DNA of 64,000 nucleotides from Bacteroidota bacterium. GTDB taxonomy: Bacteria > Bacteroidota > Bacteroidia > Bacteroidales > CAIXZF01. Location of the stretch: the NCBI GenBank assembly GCA_022709385.1, contig JAKLIX010000011.1, positions 94,680 through 158,679 of the forward strand. The letters are read 5' to 3'. Under the pieces are notes generated by a model. The model made no database searches. It saw only the letters and a list, made by a program, of their open reading frames with translations, and was not told where the DNA came from. This document shows, in pieces, positions 43,634 to 53,588 of the stretch (position 1 is its first letter; each line of letters starts with the position of its first letter). The position numbers and the translations under genes were made by a program.

Positions 43634-44767
43634 TTATTTTGCTTTCACATCCAGTGCATCTCTCAGGCCGTTCCCCACGAGCATGAATGCCAGTACCATC
43701 AGCATGATGGCCAGGCCGGGCAGGATGGCAAGATAAGCGGCATCGAGGATAATATAGGGATAATTGTCCCTGATCATGCTGCCCCAGGAAGGCATGGGCG
43801 GTTGCACCCCGATGCCGAGGAAGCTGAGACCTGCTTCGAGCAGGATGGCGGAAGCGAAGTTGGCGGCAGAGATCACGATGACCGGGCTCATGGCATTGGG
43901 GAGGATATGGCGGATGATGATCCTGGTATTGCTGAAGCCCAGTGCCCTGGCAGCTTCCACGTATTCTTTCTCCCGTATGCCCAGGATTTGCCCTCTGACG
44001 ATCCTGGCCACTTCCACCCACATGGTGAGCCCGACCGCAATAAACACCTGCCAGAAGCCCCTGCCAAGGGCAAAGGTGATGGCAATGACCAGCAGCAGGG
44101 TGGGAATGCTCCAGACCACATTGATCAGCCACATGATAAGCTGATCGGCCCATCCCCTGAAAAAGCCCGCGATGGCACCCAGGCTGATGCCAAGGACAAG
44201 GGAGATCAGCACAGAAATGAAGCCGACAGAAAGGCTCACCCTGGTGCCTATGACCAGCATGCTGAGCACATCCCTGCCATAGCGGTCGGTTCCCAGCCAG
44301 TAACGTTTTTCATCTATGCTGAATCCTTTTCTTCCGGTTTCCATCACGATGGCCTCTCCCCTTTCACCTTCAATACCAGTATATGTCTCCGCGTGAAGCA
44401 CACCATTTCTTATCTCATAGCGGTTGAGCGGGATTTCAGTCTTGCGGCTCTTCTGTCCGGCAATCATCTTTCGCCACCACGACAGCTTTGCCACGCTGTC
44501 CTGTTTGTCAATGCTGAGCATCAGGACCTTTGTCCCGGGCTTCAGCGTGCCGAGTTCGAGGAACTGTTTGTTGGCAAAGGGGGTTTCATCAGGAGTGATG
44601 AGATACGCAAGGATACCTGCCAACACAGCAACACCAATGAAGCAGAGCGATATCATGGCGACGCCATCCTTACGGAAACGTTTCCATGCCATTACCGAAA
44701 GTGAACCGGAGGTCTGGTATGAGCGGTGGCGAAACAGGGGAAGGAAAAGTAAGCTGTGTGATGGCAT
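43634..44767 (-). CDS. ABC transporter permease, OppC/DppC type
   Basis: 377 residues. A first membrane helix at about 38-58 is followed by a ~100-residue periplasmic insertion (about 60-155), then W-L-G-T-D-R-Y-G-R-D-V-L-S and at least five more helices. The inner-membrane EAA loop reads E-A-A-R-A-L-G-F-S-N-T-R-I-I-I-R-H-I-L-P-N, and the L-L-E-A-G-L-S-F-L-G-I-G signature near the C-terminus is characteristic of OppC-like permeases for peptides or nickel. No OppB, ATPase or binding-protein gene is adjacent, so partner genes must be elsewhere, as often happens in Bacteroidota. It points towards perR but probably is its own transcript. Confidence 0.9.
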   Translation of the reverse strand: MPSHSLLFLPLFRHRSYQTSGSLSVMAWKRFRKDGVAMISLCFIGVAVLAGILAYLITPDETPFANKQFLELGTLKPGTKVLMLSIDKQDSVAKLSWWRKMIAGQKSRKTEIPLNRYEIRNGVLHAETYTGIEGERGEAIVMETGRKGFSIDEKRYWLGTDRYGRDVLSMLVIGTRVSLSVGFISVLISLVLGISLGAIAGFFRGWADQLIMWLINVVWSIPTLLLVIAITFALGRGFWQVFIAVGLTMWVEVARIVRGQILGIREKEYVEAARALGFSNTRIIIRHILPNAMSPVIVISAANFASAILLEAGLSFLGIGVQPPMPSWGSMIRDNYPYIILDAAYLAILPGLAIMLMVLAFMLVGNGLRDALDVKAK

Positions 44768-44862
44768 GCCTCGGAAAATTCAATGCAAGTATAAGGAAAA
44801 ATTAAAATGATTTTGGCTCTGTTTATGTCTGAAAATCACCATTTCGCATAAGGCAGATGGGA

Positions 44863-44922
44863 TAACATATGTTAAATTGGCGTCTCTATCTTGACAAGCC
44901 CCCAATATGATCGTATATTGCA
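44863..44922 (+). promoter_or_regulatory. Promoter region of giant gene 1: TTGACAAG, N20 spacing, TATATTGCA, with upstream palindrome
   Basis: TTG at 44891-44893 (in TTGACAAG), then 20 bp and TATATTGCA at 44914-44922. Fifteen bases upstream of the TTG is ATGTTAA, part of a perfect 12-bp palindrome TAACATATGTTA (44863-44874). The same order and spacing of ATGTTAA, CGTC, TTGACAAG and TATATTGCA occurs before giant gene 2. Confidence 0.62.
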
Positions 44923-45032
44923 TGTCGCATCCATTTATATCCTATCTGTTGAAATGCTGCAGGGGCAACTGCCATCACCGCCCTGTCTTTTTAGTGAACT
45001 TGCTGAAGTACAACATTATAAACTTTATTCTT

Positions 45033-48000
45033 ATGAAGAATCACTTAACTCGTATCCCAGTCGTGATCCTTATGCTACTTATGTCTGCAGGTCATGCCAT
45101 TGCCCAGCAAACTTTTCCGGAACCGGCACCCCTGCCGGCACTTCCTGAACTGTTGGAGGATGTGATGAGCATAGTGAATGCCAATCCCAAGGATTACAAA
45201 TACAAGAACAACTTAGCCAACTGGTGTGCGGTGGGTATCAGAAATGTGCATGTGGATGACAACTGGAACATCTATCTCTACGATGACACCCTGTTTACCT
45301 CGCCCCCCGTGGCACAATCCACCTACGGTGTCGGAACCAGTGTTGATTTTGTCGTGGTTGACAACAACCATTCCCCGTTAAAATACAGAGGCATCAGGGC
45401 CAGTTCCAGCCCGGGCTTGATGTTCGGGCGTGCCGAATTTGAAGGCGGGGACGAGACCCTGGCTGTGGGTCCTTTGCAGACTTATTCATGGGTGGAGTAC
45501 GATGTGGTTGAGATGTACGATATTCAGCTCAACCCGGGCAACTACACTTTTATTCTAAGGACATCCAATCCGGTTACCGATATGGGGTTCGGATTATACA
45601 AATCAAACGGTTCTGCCTATTATGCAGGACGGAGTGCAGCCATTGCCTCCAAAGATTTGACATTCGGCTATGATGAAGAATCCTTCTCTTTCAACATCAC
45701 GAGTTCAGACTGGTATGGCTTGTGTGTATGGTCCAACAATGGAGTTGCCTGTGACTACAGTTTGGAAATAACGCTAAACGCCTATTGGGAGGGTACGGTA
45801 TCCACGAACTGGAATACAGCAGGCAACTGGTCTACAGGGGTGGTGCCTGATTACCAGACCAATGTCATTATCAACAGCGGAACGCCTTTTCAACCTGTGA
45901 TTGGCAATGGTCTGTCTGCCTCCTGCAAGAACCTTACCATTGGCAGTTCAGCGGTGCTTACACAGAACGCAACCAGCTATTTGAACGTTTACGGAGATTT
46001 TATTTCAAACCTGGGAACTTTCACCCAGAACGGGACCTCCTATTTGTATTTCAAGGGAAGCGGAAACACAGATTGGTATGATGCTAATAGCAATGATACA
46101 TACACCAATATCCGTGTTGAGAAAACCAACAGCGATGATAGACTCCAGTTGAGTTCTGACGTGGTGGTTGCAACCAGTGTTTCCGTCAGGGAGGGAATCC
46201 TTGATCGCTATTGGGAAGAGGAACTGACGATAAACGGTACCGGATCCTCGGCCCTGGAAGTCCAGGCGGGAGGCACACTTGATGGTGGAAACATCAGCGT
46301 TGCCGGAGGTGCTATCTTTCTCGACGGATCAAACGTGAGTTTAACCAGATTCGAGATTGGTAAGAATTTCCGGGTTGAGAACAATACGGCATATGATTTC
46401 CAACTGGGTGAGGTGGTTTTCAACGGGAGCGGCACGCAATACATCCAGGATATTGACGGAAACACTGTCTTCTGGAATGTACGTATCAACAAACCATCCG
46501 GTACTGTGTATATTGATTACAACGACTTGCATGTGGATAATGATATGTTTATAGAAAGCGGCATTCTCAGCACCACCAACGGGCCATCCCCCACAGCTAC
46601 CTACAACATCCACATCAATGGTCATTGGTTCAATAATGTCGGTCCATCAGCTTTTATTGAAAGCACCTCTTCCGTTTTCTTTGAAGGATTGGACTATCAG
46701 ATATGTGATACGGAAACCTTTCATACCCTGGTGATTGACAAAACCGATGCCCTTGGTATTTTCCATGTTGATGGAGGAACTGTAACCTGTTCAGTTTTAA
46801 AGCTTGATTTAGGCAAAATCTATGTCATGAGTGGCCACTTCATCGCAAACGATCTGTTTTACAATGGGATAACAGGCAATTACAAGCTTGCTGCGGGTGG
46901 CCAGATAGACCTAAGCAACGCAGACGGTTATGTTGATCTGAACGGCAATCTGGAGATAACAGGAGGATTGTTTAATGTGCACGGCGGTACCAGCATGAGT
47001 TACTGGCCATGGAGCACCAATGCCTCCATCACCATGTCGGGAGGTATCCTTGACTTCAAGGGACAGGGTATCAGGATCAACAACTCAGGGTTCTCATTGA
47101 CACAGAACATTACCGGAGGGACCATCAGGACAGCCGGTAACCTGCATTGCTACCGGACCGACTGGAACCTGAGCAAGGGGACTTTCGAGATGTACGGCAG
47201 CACCAATGCCACCTATTACCAGGTCAACGGGAGTAAATTCAACAACCTGGTTTTCAACAAAGGAATCACGTATACGCTCGATGGTGAGCCCCAGAACCCT
47301 TACATGAACCGGGAGAAGGATGACATCCGGTCGAATGATGCTTTTTCACCCGGGGACGGACCCCTGTTAAATACCGTAACAGCTTCCACCACAATGGACC
47401 TGAAGGGTAGCCTCACCCTTTCAAGCGGTACCCTTGATCCCAACGACACCATTTATCTTGCCGGCAACTGGACCAATACGGCAGGTGCGGCTAACTTCCT
47501 GGAAAGCGGAAGTACGGTGGTTTTTAACGGGAACACCAGTGCCCAGATCATCGGGAATGAACAGTTCAATACCATGGTTGTGGATAAAACCGCCTCCGGA
47601 AGCCTTGACCTGGTGATAGACGGTTATATTTCAATGACAGATGACATGAAAATCCTTCAGGGAACCCTTGAAATGAATACAGGCTCCACCCTTTCCGTAG
47701 GCGATGATCTCAGAATTGAATCTAATGCCGGTTTGAATGCGGATGATGCTGCACCTGTGAATATCCATATAGGAGGTGACTGGGAAGATTTCAACACAAC
47801 TGTTTCATCTTCCGTCGGATTCAATGCAGGAACCGGAAGCAAGGTGACTTTTAATGCCGGGAATACAGGAGTGGTACAGGCTATAAGGTCGGTACTTCCA
47901 TTTAATGAGATCACGATCAGTTCTGAAGCCCCTTATGTCATGCCCAGCCCTTTGACGCGACTGATACATTGCCGGAAATTAGATATTCAGCAAGGCTTAT

Positions 48001-51000
48001 TGCGTACCTTCATTGCTTCCAAAATTCATGTTGAGCAATTGCTGGATATCAGTGGACAACTTCAGTTAATGAATCCTGACGACAGTGTGGTAGTTGACGG
48101 GGACATCATCTGGCGAAGCGGTTCAAGCGGCAGCATTTCGACGGGTCAGTTTCTTATTGGAAACGACTGGACTTTTGAATCCGGTACGAACGTGGTTTTA
48201 ACTGCCCCGAACCAGGTTATCTTCAATACTGCACAAACTTCCACCATTCGTTGTGACGATGCAGATGCTCGTTTTGGGAACCTGGTGATCAATAAATCAG
48301 GCAGCAGCGGCAATCATGTTTACATCCATACTTCCTCGCTGGATACCATGCGGGTTTCAGGGACCATGACATTGCAACCCAATAGTACCTTCCAGGTGCA
48401 GTCGGCAAAGATTATCGTTACCGGAGAACTAAACATCCAGCCGGGAAGCAGCATGAATTTGTCGACCGGATTTCTGAAGAACACTTACTCCTGGTTTCAA
48501 CTTGGCGGAAATCTGGCAGTGAACTCAGGAACCGTAGTCGTTAACTATTTATTCATCCTTGAGCCAACAGGGAATCTGATCATTCAGGGAGGCAGTTTTA
48601 CAAGCTTGCTGGAGAATGTCCTTTCATTGTGTTCCTTTCGCGGTAGACTGGAACTCAGCTCCGGTACCCTGGATATTCATAGCAGCGTGGAGTTTATAGC
48701 CGGCTTTGATTGTCAGGTCAGCGGAGGCCTCATTTCAACCGGAGGAACAATTTGGGCGACCTCGCCGCTGGTCTTCCAGCCAAGCGGTGGTACAGTCCTG
48801 ATGAATGGCCCCACCGGATCCGGCAATTATTATATTTATTGCGATAATGGCAATTTCTTTCATAACCTGAACATTCACGGTAATTTCGCTTGCACCGGAA
48901 ACCTCGCGATTAACAATGACCTCACGATAGAAGCAGGCTTCCTGAACCCACAAGCATTTACTGTCTATATTGGCGGAGACTGGATGAATCTCGTGGGCCC
49001 TGACGGTTTTGTGGAGTCCACGGGCAAAGTTGTTTTCAATAGTACCACACAGAACCAGCAATGTTCGGACGAAATCTTTAACAATCTCGAATTAGCCAAA
49101 GGATACACCTACCTCAATATTCCGGCAGGGGCTGAAGTTCAGTGTTCATCATACGACTGGACTTCCGGACTGCTCAGGGTCAACGGAGGTTCATTCGAAG
49201 CAGCTGACCTGGCAGATAACGGACTTATGGGAAAATATTACCTGGGACCTTTGGGCGGCATGCTGGAACTGCACCAGGACACATTATCGGGCATTGATCT
49301 GAACGGCGAAATAACCATCGAGAACGGCAGCATGCTGGTATACGGGGGAAACACACAAAGCAACTGGCCGGGAGTCCAGGATGCCGCCCTCACCATGTAC
49401 GGTGGTGTACTCGATTTTCCAAACCAGGGAATACGACTGAAGGAAGATCCGGCCAATGATCTGACCTTGAACCTTACAGGTGGTAAAATCAGGACATCAA
49501 AGCACTTTCATGCAGAACGTTCTGGTTTCACTCCCGCTGCAGGAACAGTGGAACTATATGGAAATGAAACTAATACAGTGATGCATGCTGCCGGTAATTA
49601 TTTCAATAATTTGCTTATCAATAAAATAAGGGCAGAATCAGGAACAATTTTTCCCGATTCCGATATTGAAGTTCATGGGGAATTGCTGGTCGAAGACGGG
49701 TATCTGATTGCAGAAAATGAAACGATCACGGTTTTTCAGGATGTAAGAATCAATCATGACGCCACATTCGCCCTAATGAACAGCGGGGTCCTGAAAATGA
49801 CCAATGGTGACAGCATTATTGTAAACAACGGAGGGTTTTTCACCCTCAACGGAGCACCCGGTGCTTATGCCACTGTCTGTGGAAATACCCCTTCCGATTT
49901 TTACCATTTGACATTTTATAGTGGTTCGACCGCCTTGTTCGAACATGGGAATTTCAGAAACCTCGGACCCAGCGGGGTCAATATCAGGCCAGGTGCGCAT
50001 GTGTCAACTTCTTTTGCATTTAATTTCTGCACCTTCGAAAACGGGATTAGCGGAGGGTCGCTGATCACAATAGACAACGATGAAAGCCTTTTTATAAACG
50101 AAGCTGTCTTTCCTACTAACACCTGGGGAGGACAATCTAATGTCAAAAAGGGAGTAAATACAGGTAATGTCACTTTTACGAATTATTCGGGAGATTTTGC
50201 GGGAGAAGCATTTGAAAATGACCCCTATAACCGCATCACCTGGGTTGAACCCATAAACATCTCGCTTACTGCCGTCCCATCAAACTTGTGTGAAGGCAGC
50301 TCAAGCCAGTTAAACGCCATTGTCACAGGTGGTGCTCCCCCCTATTTATATTCCTGGAGCCCTGCCGGAAGTCTTTCCAATTCCTCAATCACGAACCCCA
50401 TTGCCACTCCCATGCTTACTACCACCTATACCCTTACGGTAACGGATGATTATGGCAGCACGGAAACCGCTGGTATAACAGTTACTGTCAACGAGCCACC
50501 TGCAGTAAGCTGCCCGCCGGGCCAGAGCCTGTGTATCGACAACAACATCTTATTCCTCGAGAACCTCAGTGTTTTCCCGCCCTCCAACAGCAGCAGCAGC
50601 GTCTTCACAGGACCGGGCGTCACACCTGCCGAACCTGAAAATGGTTTTTACAATTTCGATCCGCTGGCTGCAGGGGCCGGAACCCATACCATTACATACA
50701 CCTATACCGATGCCAACGGCTGCAGCAATTCCTGCACTTTTACGATCACCGTGCACAGTCTTCCGGAAGTTCTGTGTCCGGAGGATACCGGAGTTTGCTT
50801 CTATTCCGGAGTCCTTTACCTTGAAGATCTGGATGTATGGCCGCTCAGCAACAGTACGAACAGTGTTTTCACGGGTCCCGGCGTGAATGCCTTCAATCCG
50901 GCCCTCGGTCAGTATGATTTCTACCCTGTCACGGCAGGCACGGGCACCCACCTGATCACCTATACCTACACCGACACCGATGGATGCAGCAACTTCTGTA

Positions 51001-52919
51001 CTTTCAACATCACGGTCTATCCCCAGACTGAGCTCAGCTGTCCGGCCGAATTGAGCCTTTGTATCGATGATCCGCCCTCACCGCTCACCGGAGCAAGCCC
51101 GGCAGGCGGCACTTACAGCGGTCCGGGTGTCAGCGGGAACATCTTTAGTCCGGCCATAGCCGGTTCGGGAAGCCATACGGTGCTCTATACCTACACCGAC
51201 GGTAACGGCTGTACCTCGGTCTGCGCCTTCCTGATCAATGTCAACGAGCTGCCAACGGTTACTTGTTCTGTTCTCTCCGTTGCTGTTTGCTATGATGCTG
51301 ACATTTTTTTCCTGGAAAGTCTTCCCGTTTTCCCACCTTCCAACAGCTTCAGCAGCGTCTTCACGGGACCCGGGGTTACGCCTGCCGCACCCGCTCTGGG
51401 TCAGTATAATTTCAATCCGCTGCTTGCAGGTATAGGAATCCATACCATTACCTACACCTATACCGATGCCAATGGCTGCAGCAATTCCTGCACTATCCCG
51501 TTTGTTGTTTCTTCGCCCATAGCCAATGCAGGGGAAGATGTGATGATCATGGCAGGAAATTCCACTGTACTCAACGGAAATGCCTCCGGCGGATGGTCGC
51601 CTTATACTTTTGCCTGGAGCCCTGCGGAAAGCCTCAATAATCCAAACATTCAGTCACCCATAGCTACGCCGGCAGTTACAACCACGTATACCCTGACGGT
51701 AACAGACGAGGGCTCCTGTACCGCAACCGACCAGGTCACAGTGAGTGTATTGCCGGCCGGGACCGGCATTCTAAACGGGAATATCACCTATGCCAATGCA
51801 GCTTCAAGCAGTCTGTCGGAGGTAAGTGTGAGACTTGAACAGGCAGGAGTTCCTCTTTTTACAACAAGCACGGGTGCCGGCGGGTATTATGAATTCAACG
51901 GGATACCGGCAGGCAATTACCAGTTGCGCTGTACCTCGGCAACACCCTGGGGAGGGGTAAACGCGATTGATGCCCAGCTGGTTATGAGGCATTTTGTGCA
52001 TATGATCAACCTCACCGGGATGTCATTGATTGCCGCCAATGTCGATTTGATTTCAGTTATCAACACCATTGATGCCCTGATGATTAGCAAGCGTTTTACG
52101 GAGGTTATTTCATCTTTCCCACTGGGGGACTGGTATTTTGAGCCCTTCGATGTAAATATTGAGGGAGGCATCTCACAAACACAGGACATCAAGGGAATCT
52201 GCCTCGGCGATGTCAACAACAGCTATCTGCCTCCCTACAAGACTCCGCCCCGCGCATTGCTGGTTGAAAAAGGTGAATTGCAGGCCTCAGCAGGCGCAGT
52301 TACGGAAATACCTGTCTGTTGCACGCAGGACCTTGCGGTGGGATCTATTTCCCTGGTTGTGGAATACCCGGCCAATGACATGAAGATCATGGGCGTAAGT
52401 TGTGATTATGACGCTGAATATCTGGTATTTAACGAAGTCAACGGGACCCTTCGGATCGCATGGTTCAGCCCGCAGGCCCGCTTTTTCACTGCAGGCTCGC
52501 CGATCATCCGCCTGTCTGCGATCGTGACCAAGGCTGAAGATTTTAAACTCCGTGCGCTCGCAGAAAGTGAGCTAAGTGACCAGGACGGGATTTGCATACA
52601 GGATTGTGAACTCAGTTATCCAAAAATCCGGCTGTTAGATGAATCATTCGCTTCTTCCGTTGAACTGCGGCCGAATCCTTTCAGTGAAACGGCAGCATTA
52701 CTGATCCGCACAACCTGTCCTTCCGATCTGAATATCAAGTTCTTCACAGCAGATGGACAATTGGTTTCAGCCATGAAGCGGCAATTGCCCGGAACCGGTT
52801 TACACCAGATCGAACTTGACGGGTGCCAGATGTCGGCAGGAAGTTATTACTGCCTTGTGGAAATGCAGGAGAAGGACATGATCAGGACTCACAGGATCAA
52901 GGTGATCATTATCCGCTGA
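45033..52919 (+). CDS. Giant T9SS surface protein 1 (beta-solenoid, 4-Cys beta modules, dockerin-like, cohesin-like)
   Basis: 2628 residues from the Met at 45033, which begins a clean signal peptide (ends A-I-A-Q-Q); a longer frame from 44907 overlaps the promoter. Order: a pre-peptidase-like beta domain with W-N-I-Y-L-Y-D and W-x-G-T-V-S-T-N-W-N-T-A-G-N-W-S (about 30-290); a very long beta-solenoid-like region of short strand repeats (about 290-1740); an Ig/PKD-like unit (Y-S-W-S-P-A-G-S-L); four beta modules of ~75-88 residues (about 1824-2165) with S-C-P...C and G-C-S-N-x-C cysteine pairs; another PKD-like unit. Then a small beta-sandwich, the dockerin-like cassette (about 2307-2400), a cohesin-like segment (about 2410-2530) and a type A sorting domain (about 2540-2628). 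No enzyme motif; a surface fibre or adhesin is likely. Its stop directly abuts the stop of the truncated DUF5723-like remnant. Confidence 0.87.
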   Translation: MKNHLTRIPVVILMLLMSAGHAIAQQTFPEPAPLPALPELLEDVMSIVNANPKDYKYKNNLANWCAVGIRNVHVDDNWNIYLYDDTLFTSPPVAQSTYGVGTSVDFVVVDNNHSPLKYRGIRASSSPGLMFGRAEFEGGDETLAVGPLQTYSWVEYDVVEMYDIQLNPGNYTFILRTSNPVTDMGFGLYKSNGSAYYAGRSAAIASKDLTFGYDEESFSFNITSSDWYGLCVWSNNGVACDYSLEITLNAYWEGTVSTNWNTAGNWSTGVVPDYQTNVIINSGTPFQPVIGNGLSASCKNLTIGSSAVLTQNATSYLNVYGDFISNLGTFTQNGTSYLYFKGSGNTDWYDANSNDTYTNIRVEKTNSDDRLQLSSDVVVATSVSVREGILDRYWEEELTINGTGSSALEVQAGGTLDGGNISVAGGAIFLDGSNVSLTRFEIGKNFRVENNTAYDFQLGEVVFNGSGTQYIQDIDGNTVFWNVRINKPSGTVYIDYNDLHVDNDMFIESGILSTTNGPSPTATYNIHINGHWFNNVGPSAFIESTSSVFFEGLDYQICDTETFHTLVIDKTDALGIFHVDGGTVTCSVLKLDLGKIYVMSGHFIANDLFYNGITGNYKLAAGGQIDLSNADGYVDLNGNLEITGGLFNVHGGTSMSYWPWSTNASITMSGGILDFKGQGIRINNSGFSLTQNITGGTIRTAGNLHCYRTDWNLSKGTFEMYGSTNATYYQVNGSKFNNLVFNKGITYTLDGEPQNPYMNREKDDIRSNDAFSPGDGPLLNTVTASTTMDLKGSLTLSSGTLDPNDTIYLAGNWTNTAGAANFLESGSTVVFNGNTSAQIIGNEQFNTMVVDKTASGSLDLVIDGYISMTDDMKILQGTLEMNTGSTLSVGDDLRIESNAGLNADDAAPVNIHIGGDWEDFNTTVSSSVGFNAGTGSKVTFNAGNTGVVQAIRSVLPFNEITISSEAPYVMPSPLTRLIHCRKLDIQQGLLRTFIASKIHVEQLLDISGQLQLMNPDDSVVVDGDIIWRSGSSGSISTGQFLIGNDWTFESGTNVVLTAPNQVIFNTAQTSTIRCDDADARFGNLVINKSGSSGNHVYIHTSSLDTMRVSGTMTLQPNSTFQVQSAKIIVTGELNIQPGSSMNLSTGFLKNTYSWFQLGGNLAVNSGTVVVNYLFILEPTGNLIIQGGSFTSLLENVLSLCSFRGRLELSSGTLDIHSSVEFIAGFDCQVSGGLISTGGTIWATSPLVFQPSGGTVLMNGPTGSGNYYIYCDNGNFFHNLNIHGNFACTGNLAINNDLTIEAGFLNPQAFTVYIGGDWMNLVGPDGFVESTGKVVFNSTTQNQQCSDEIFNNLELAKGYTYLNIPAGAEVQCSSYDWTSGLLRVNGGSFEAADLADNGLMGKYYLGPLGGMLELHQDTLSGIDLNGEITIENGSMLVYGGNTQSNWPGVQDAALTMYGGVLDFPNQGIRLKEDPANDLTLNLTGGKIRTSKHFHAERSGFTPAAGTVELYGNETNTVMHAAGNYFNNLLINKIRAESGTIFPDSDIEVHGELLVEDGYLIAENETITVFQDVRINHDATFALMNSGVLKMTNGDSIIVNNGGFFTLNGAPGAYATVCGNTPSDFYHLTFYSGSTALFEHGNFRNLGPSGVNIRPGAHVSTSFAFNFCTFENGISGGSLITIDNDESLFINEAVFPTNTWGGQSNVKKGVNTGNVTFTNYSGDFAGEAFENDPYNRITWVEPINISLTAVPSNLCEGSSSQLNAIVTGGAPPYLYSWSPAGSLSNSSITNPIATPMLTTTYTLTVTDDYGSTETAGITVTVNEPPAVSCPPGQSLCIDNNILFLENLSVFPPSNSSSSVFTGPGVTPAEPENGFYNFDPLAAGAGTHTITYTYTDANGCSNSCTFTITVHSLPEVLCPEDTGVCFYSGVLYLEDLDVWPLSNSTNSVFTGPGVNAFNPALGQYDFYPVTAGTGTHLITYTYTDTDGCSNFCTFNITVYPQTELSCPAELSLCIDDPPSPLTGASPAGGTYSGPGVSGNIFSPAIAGSGSHTVLYTYTDGNGCTSVCAFLINVNELPTVTCSVLSVAVCYDADIFFLESLPVFPPSNSFSSVFTGPGVTPAAPALGQYNFNPLLAGIGIHTITYTYTDANGCSNSCTIPFVVSSPIANAGEDVMIMAGNSTVLNGNASGGWSPYTFAWSPAESLNNPNIQSPIATPAVTTTYTLTVTDEGSCTATDQVTVSVLPAGTGILNGNITYANAASSSLSEVSVRLEQAGVPLFTTSTGAGGYYEFNGIPAGNYQLRCTSATPWGGVNAIDAQLVMRHFVHMINLTGMSLIAANVDLISVINTIDALMISKRFTEVISSFPLGDWYFEPFDVNIEGGISQTQDIKGICLGDVNNSYLPPYKTPPRALLVEKGELQASAGAVTEIPVCCTQDLAVGSISLVVEYPANDMKIMGVSCDYDAEYLVFNEVNGTLRIAWFSPQARFFTAGSPIIRLSAIVTKAEDFKLRALAESELSDQDGICIQDCELSYPKIRLLDESFASSVELRPNPFSETAALLIRTTCPSDLNIKFFTADGQLVSAMKRQLPGTGLHQIELDGCQMSAGSYYCLVEMQEKDMIRTHRIKVIIIR

Positions 52920-53151
52920 TCACCTCAGGTAGCGCTGATACTCGGCGTTTCTGCACCGTCTGACCTGCTTTTTCTTCTTGCAGTAGCCTTTGTTCAGGTT
53001 AAACTTCAGGGCGAAATAGGCATCGGCGCCGGTAAAGTCTTTCAGTCCCATAAAGGCACCCAGCCTGTCGGTGCCAATGGTCAGGAAGGCCAGCCGCAGG
53101 GCGAAACCGAGCCTGGTGTAGCGCCAGTCGTAGAACGACAGGGGCAGGAAG
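51789..53151 (+). repeat. Segmental duplication, left copy (1363 bp)
   Basis: Aligns without gaps at a constant offset of 8652 bp to 60441-61803. It covers the last ~377 codons of each giant gene (beta-sandwich, dockerin-like, cohesin-like, sorting domain) and the first 232 bp of the convergent gene's 3' end. The two copies look about 95-98% identical by eye, while the upstream parts of the two giant genes are far more different. Confidence 0.92.
52920..53151 (-). pseudogene. Truncated 3' remnant of the DUF5723-like gene
   Basis: An open ~77-codon frame on the minus strand matching the C-terminus of the intact protein encoded at 61572-63095 (W-R-Y-T-R-L-G-F-A-L-R, then A-Y-F-A-L-K-F-N-L-N-K-G-Y-C-K-K-K-K). 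It breaks off abruptly at 53151 with unrelated sequence beyond, and has no start codon or promoter. It is part of the 1363-bp segmental duplication. The following 53152-53588 gap holds dispersed-repeat copy D and the giant gene 2 promoter. Confidence 0.85.
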
Positions 53152-53255
53152 AAGCACGCTGAAAACGCTTGCCAGGCAAACCTGATGAAAGTTTACTAAT
53201 TAGCGAATCCTTTTCAACGATTTATGCAGCAGAGATAAGATTAGTCCCGGAATTT

Positions 53256-53309
53256 AAACCGAAAGAACACAGGAATGCGATGTGTGTATCCAGTGTCATC
53301 GGTGTAAAG
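53256..53309 (+). repeat. Dispersed repeat, copy D
   Basis: AAACCGAAAGAACACAGGAA then TGCGATGTGTG and GTCATCGGTGTAAAG, the copy nearest to consensus. The ends ACCGA and TCGGT are complementary. It lies about 90 bp upstream of the giant gene 2 promoter. Confidence 0.7.
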
Positions 53310-53371
53310 GATATTTCCTCATAACCGAAAATTGCTTCGCATCCTCACTCAGATTCAGTATATCATATATC

Positions 53372-53427
53372 TTATGTTAATTGTTCGTCCGGCTCTTGAC
53401 AAGGCTTCTTTTTTAATGTATATTGCA
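53372..53427 (+). promoter_or_regulatory. Promoter region of giant gene 2, same architecture as giant gene 1
   Basis: ATGTTAA lies 15 bp before TTGACAAG (TTG at 53396-53398), followed after 20 bp by TATATTGCA (53419-53427). The matching boxes in front of giant gene 1 have identical spacing although the intervening bases differ, which supports function. The start codon is 162 bp downstream, giving a long leader. Confidence 0.62.
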
Positions 53428-53588
53428 ACATATTTCTACAAGGTGAATAATAACCCATAAGTTTTCCTTCGCTTGCACCATGACCTGTCATTCCTCTTTC
53501 GACACGGATTGTCTTTGCAAAAATTCGCATTACAGCATTATAAAGCATCAATCATCATAAGTATTATTGTGTATTAATACCTGGCCAA

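Noticed and set aside
43802..44704. 300-residue plus-strand frame
   Set aside because: Shadow of the OppC-like permease; composition rich in D, H and G without hydrophobic core.
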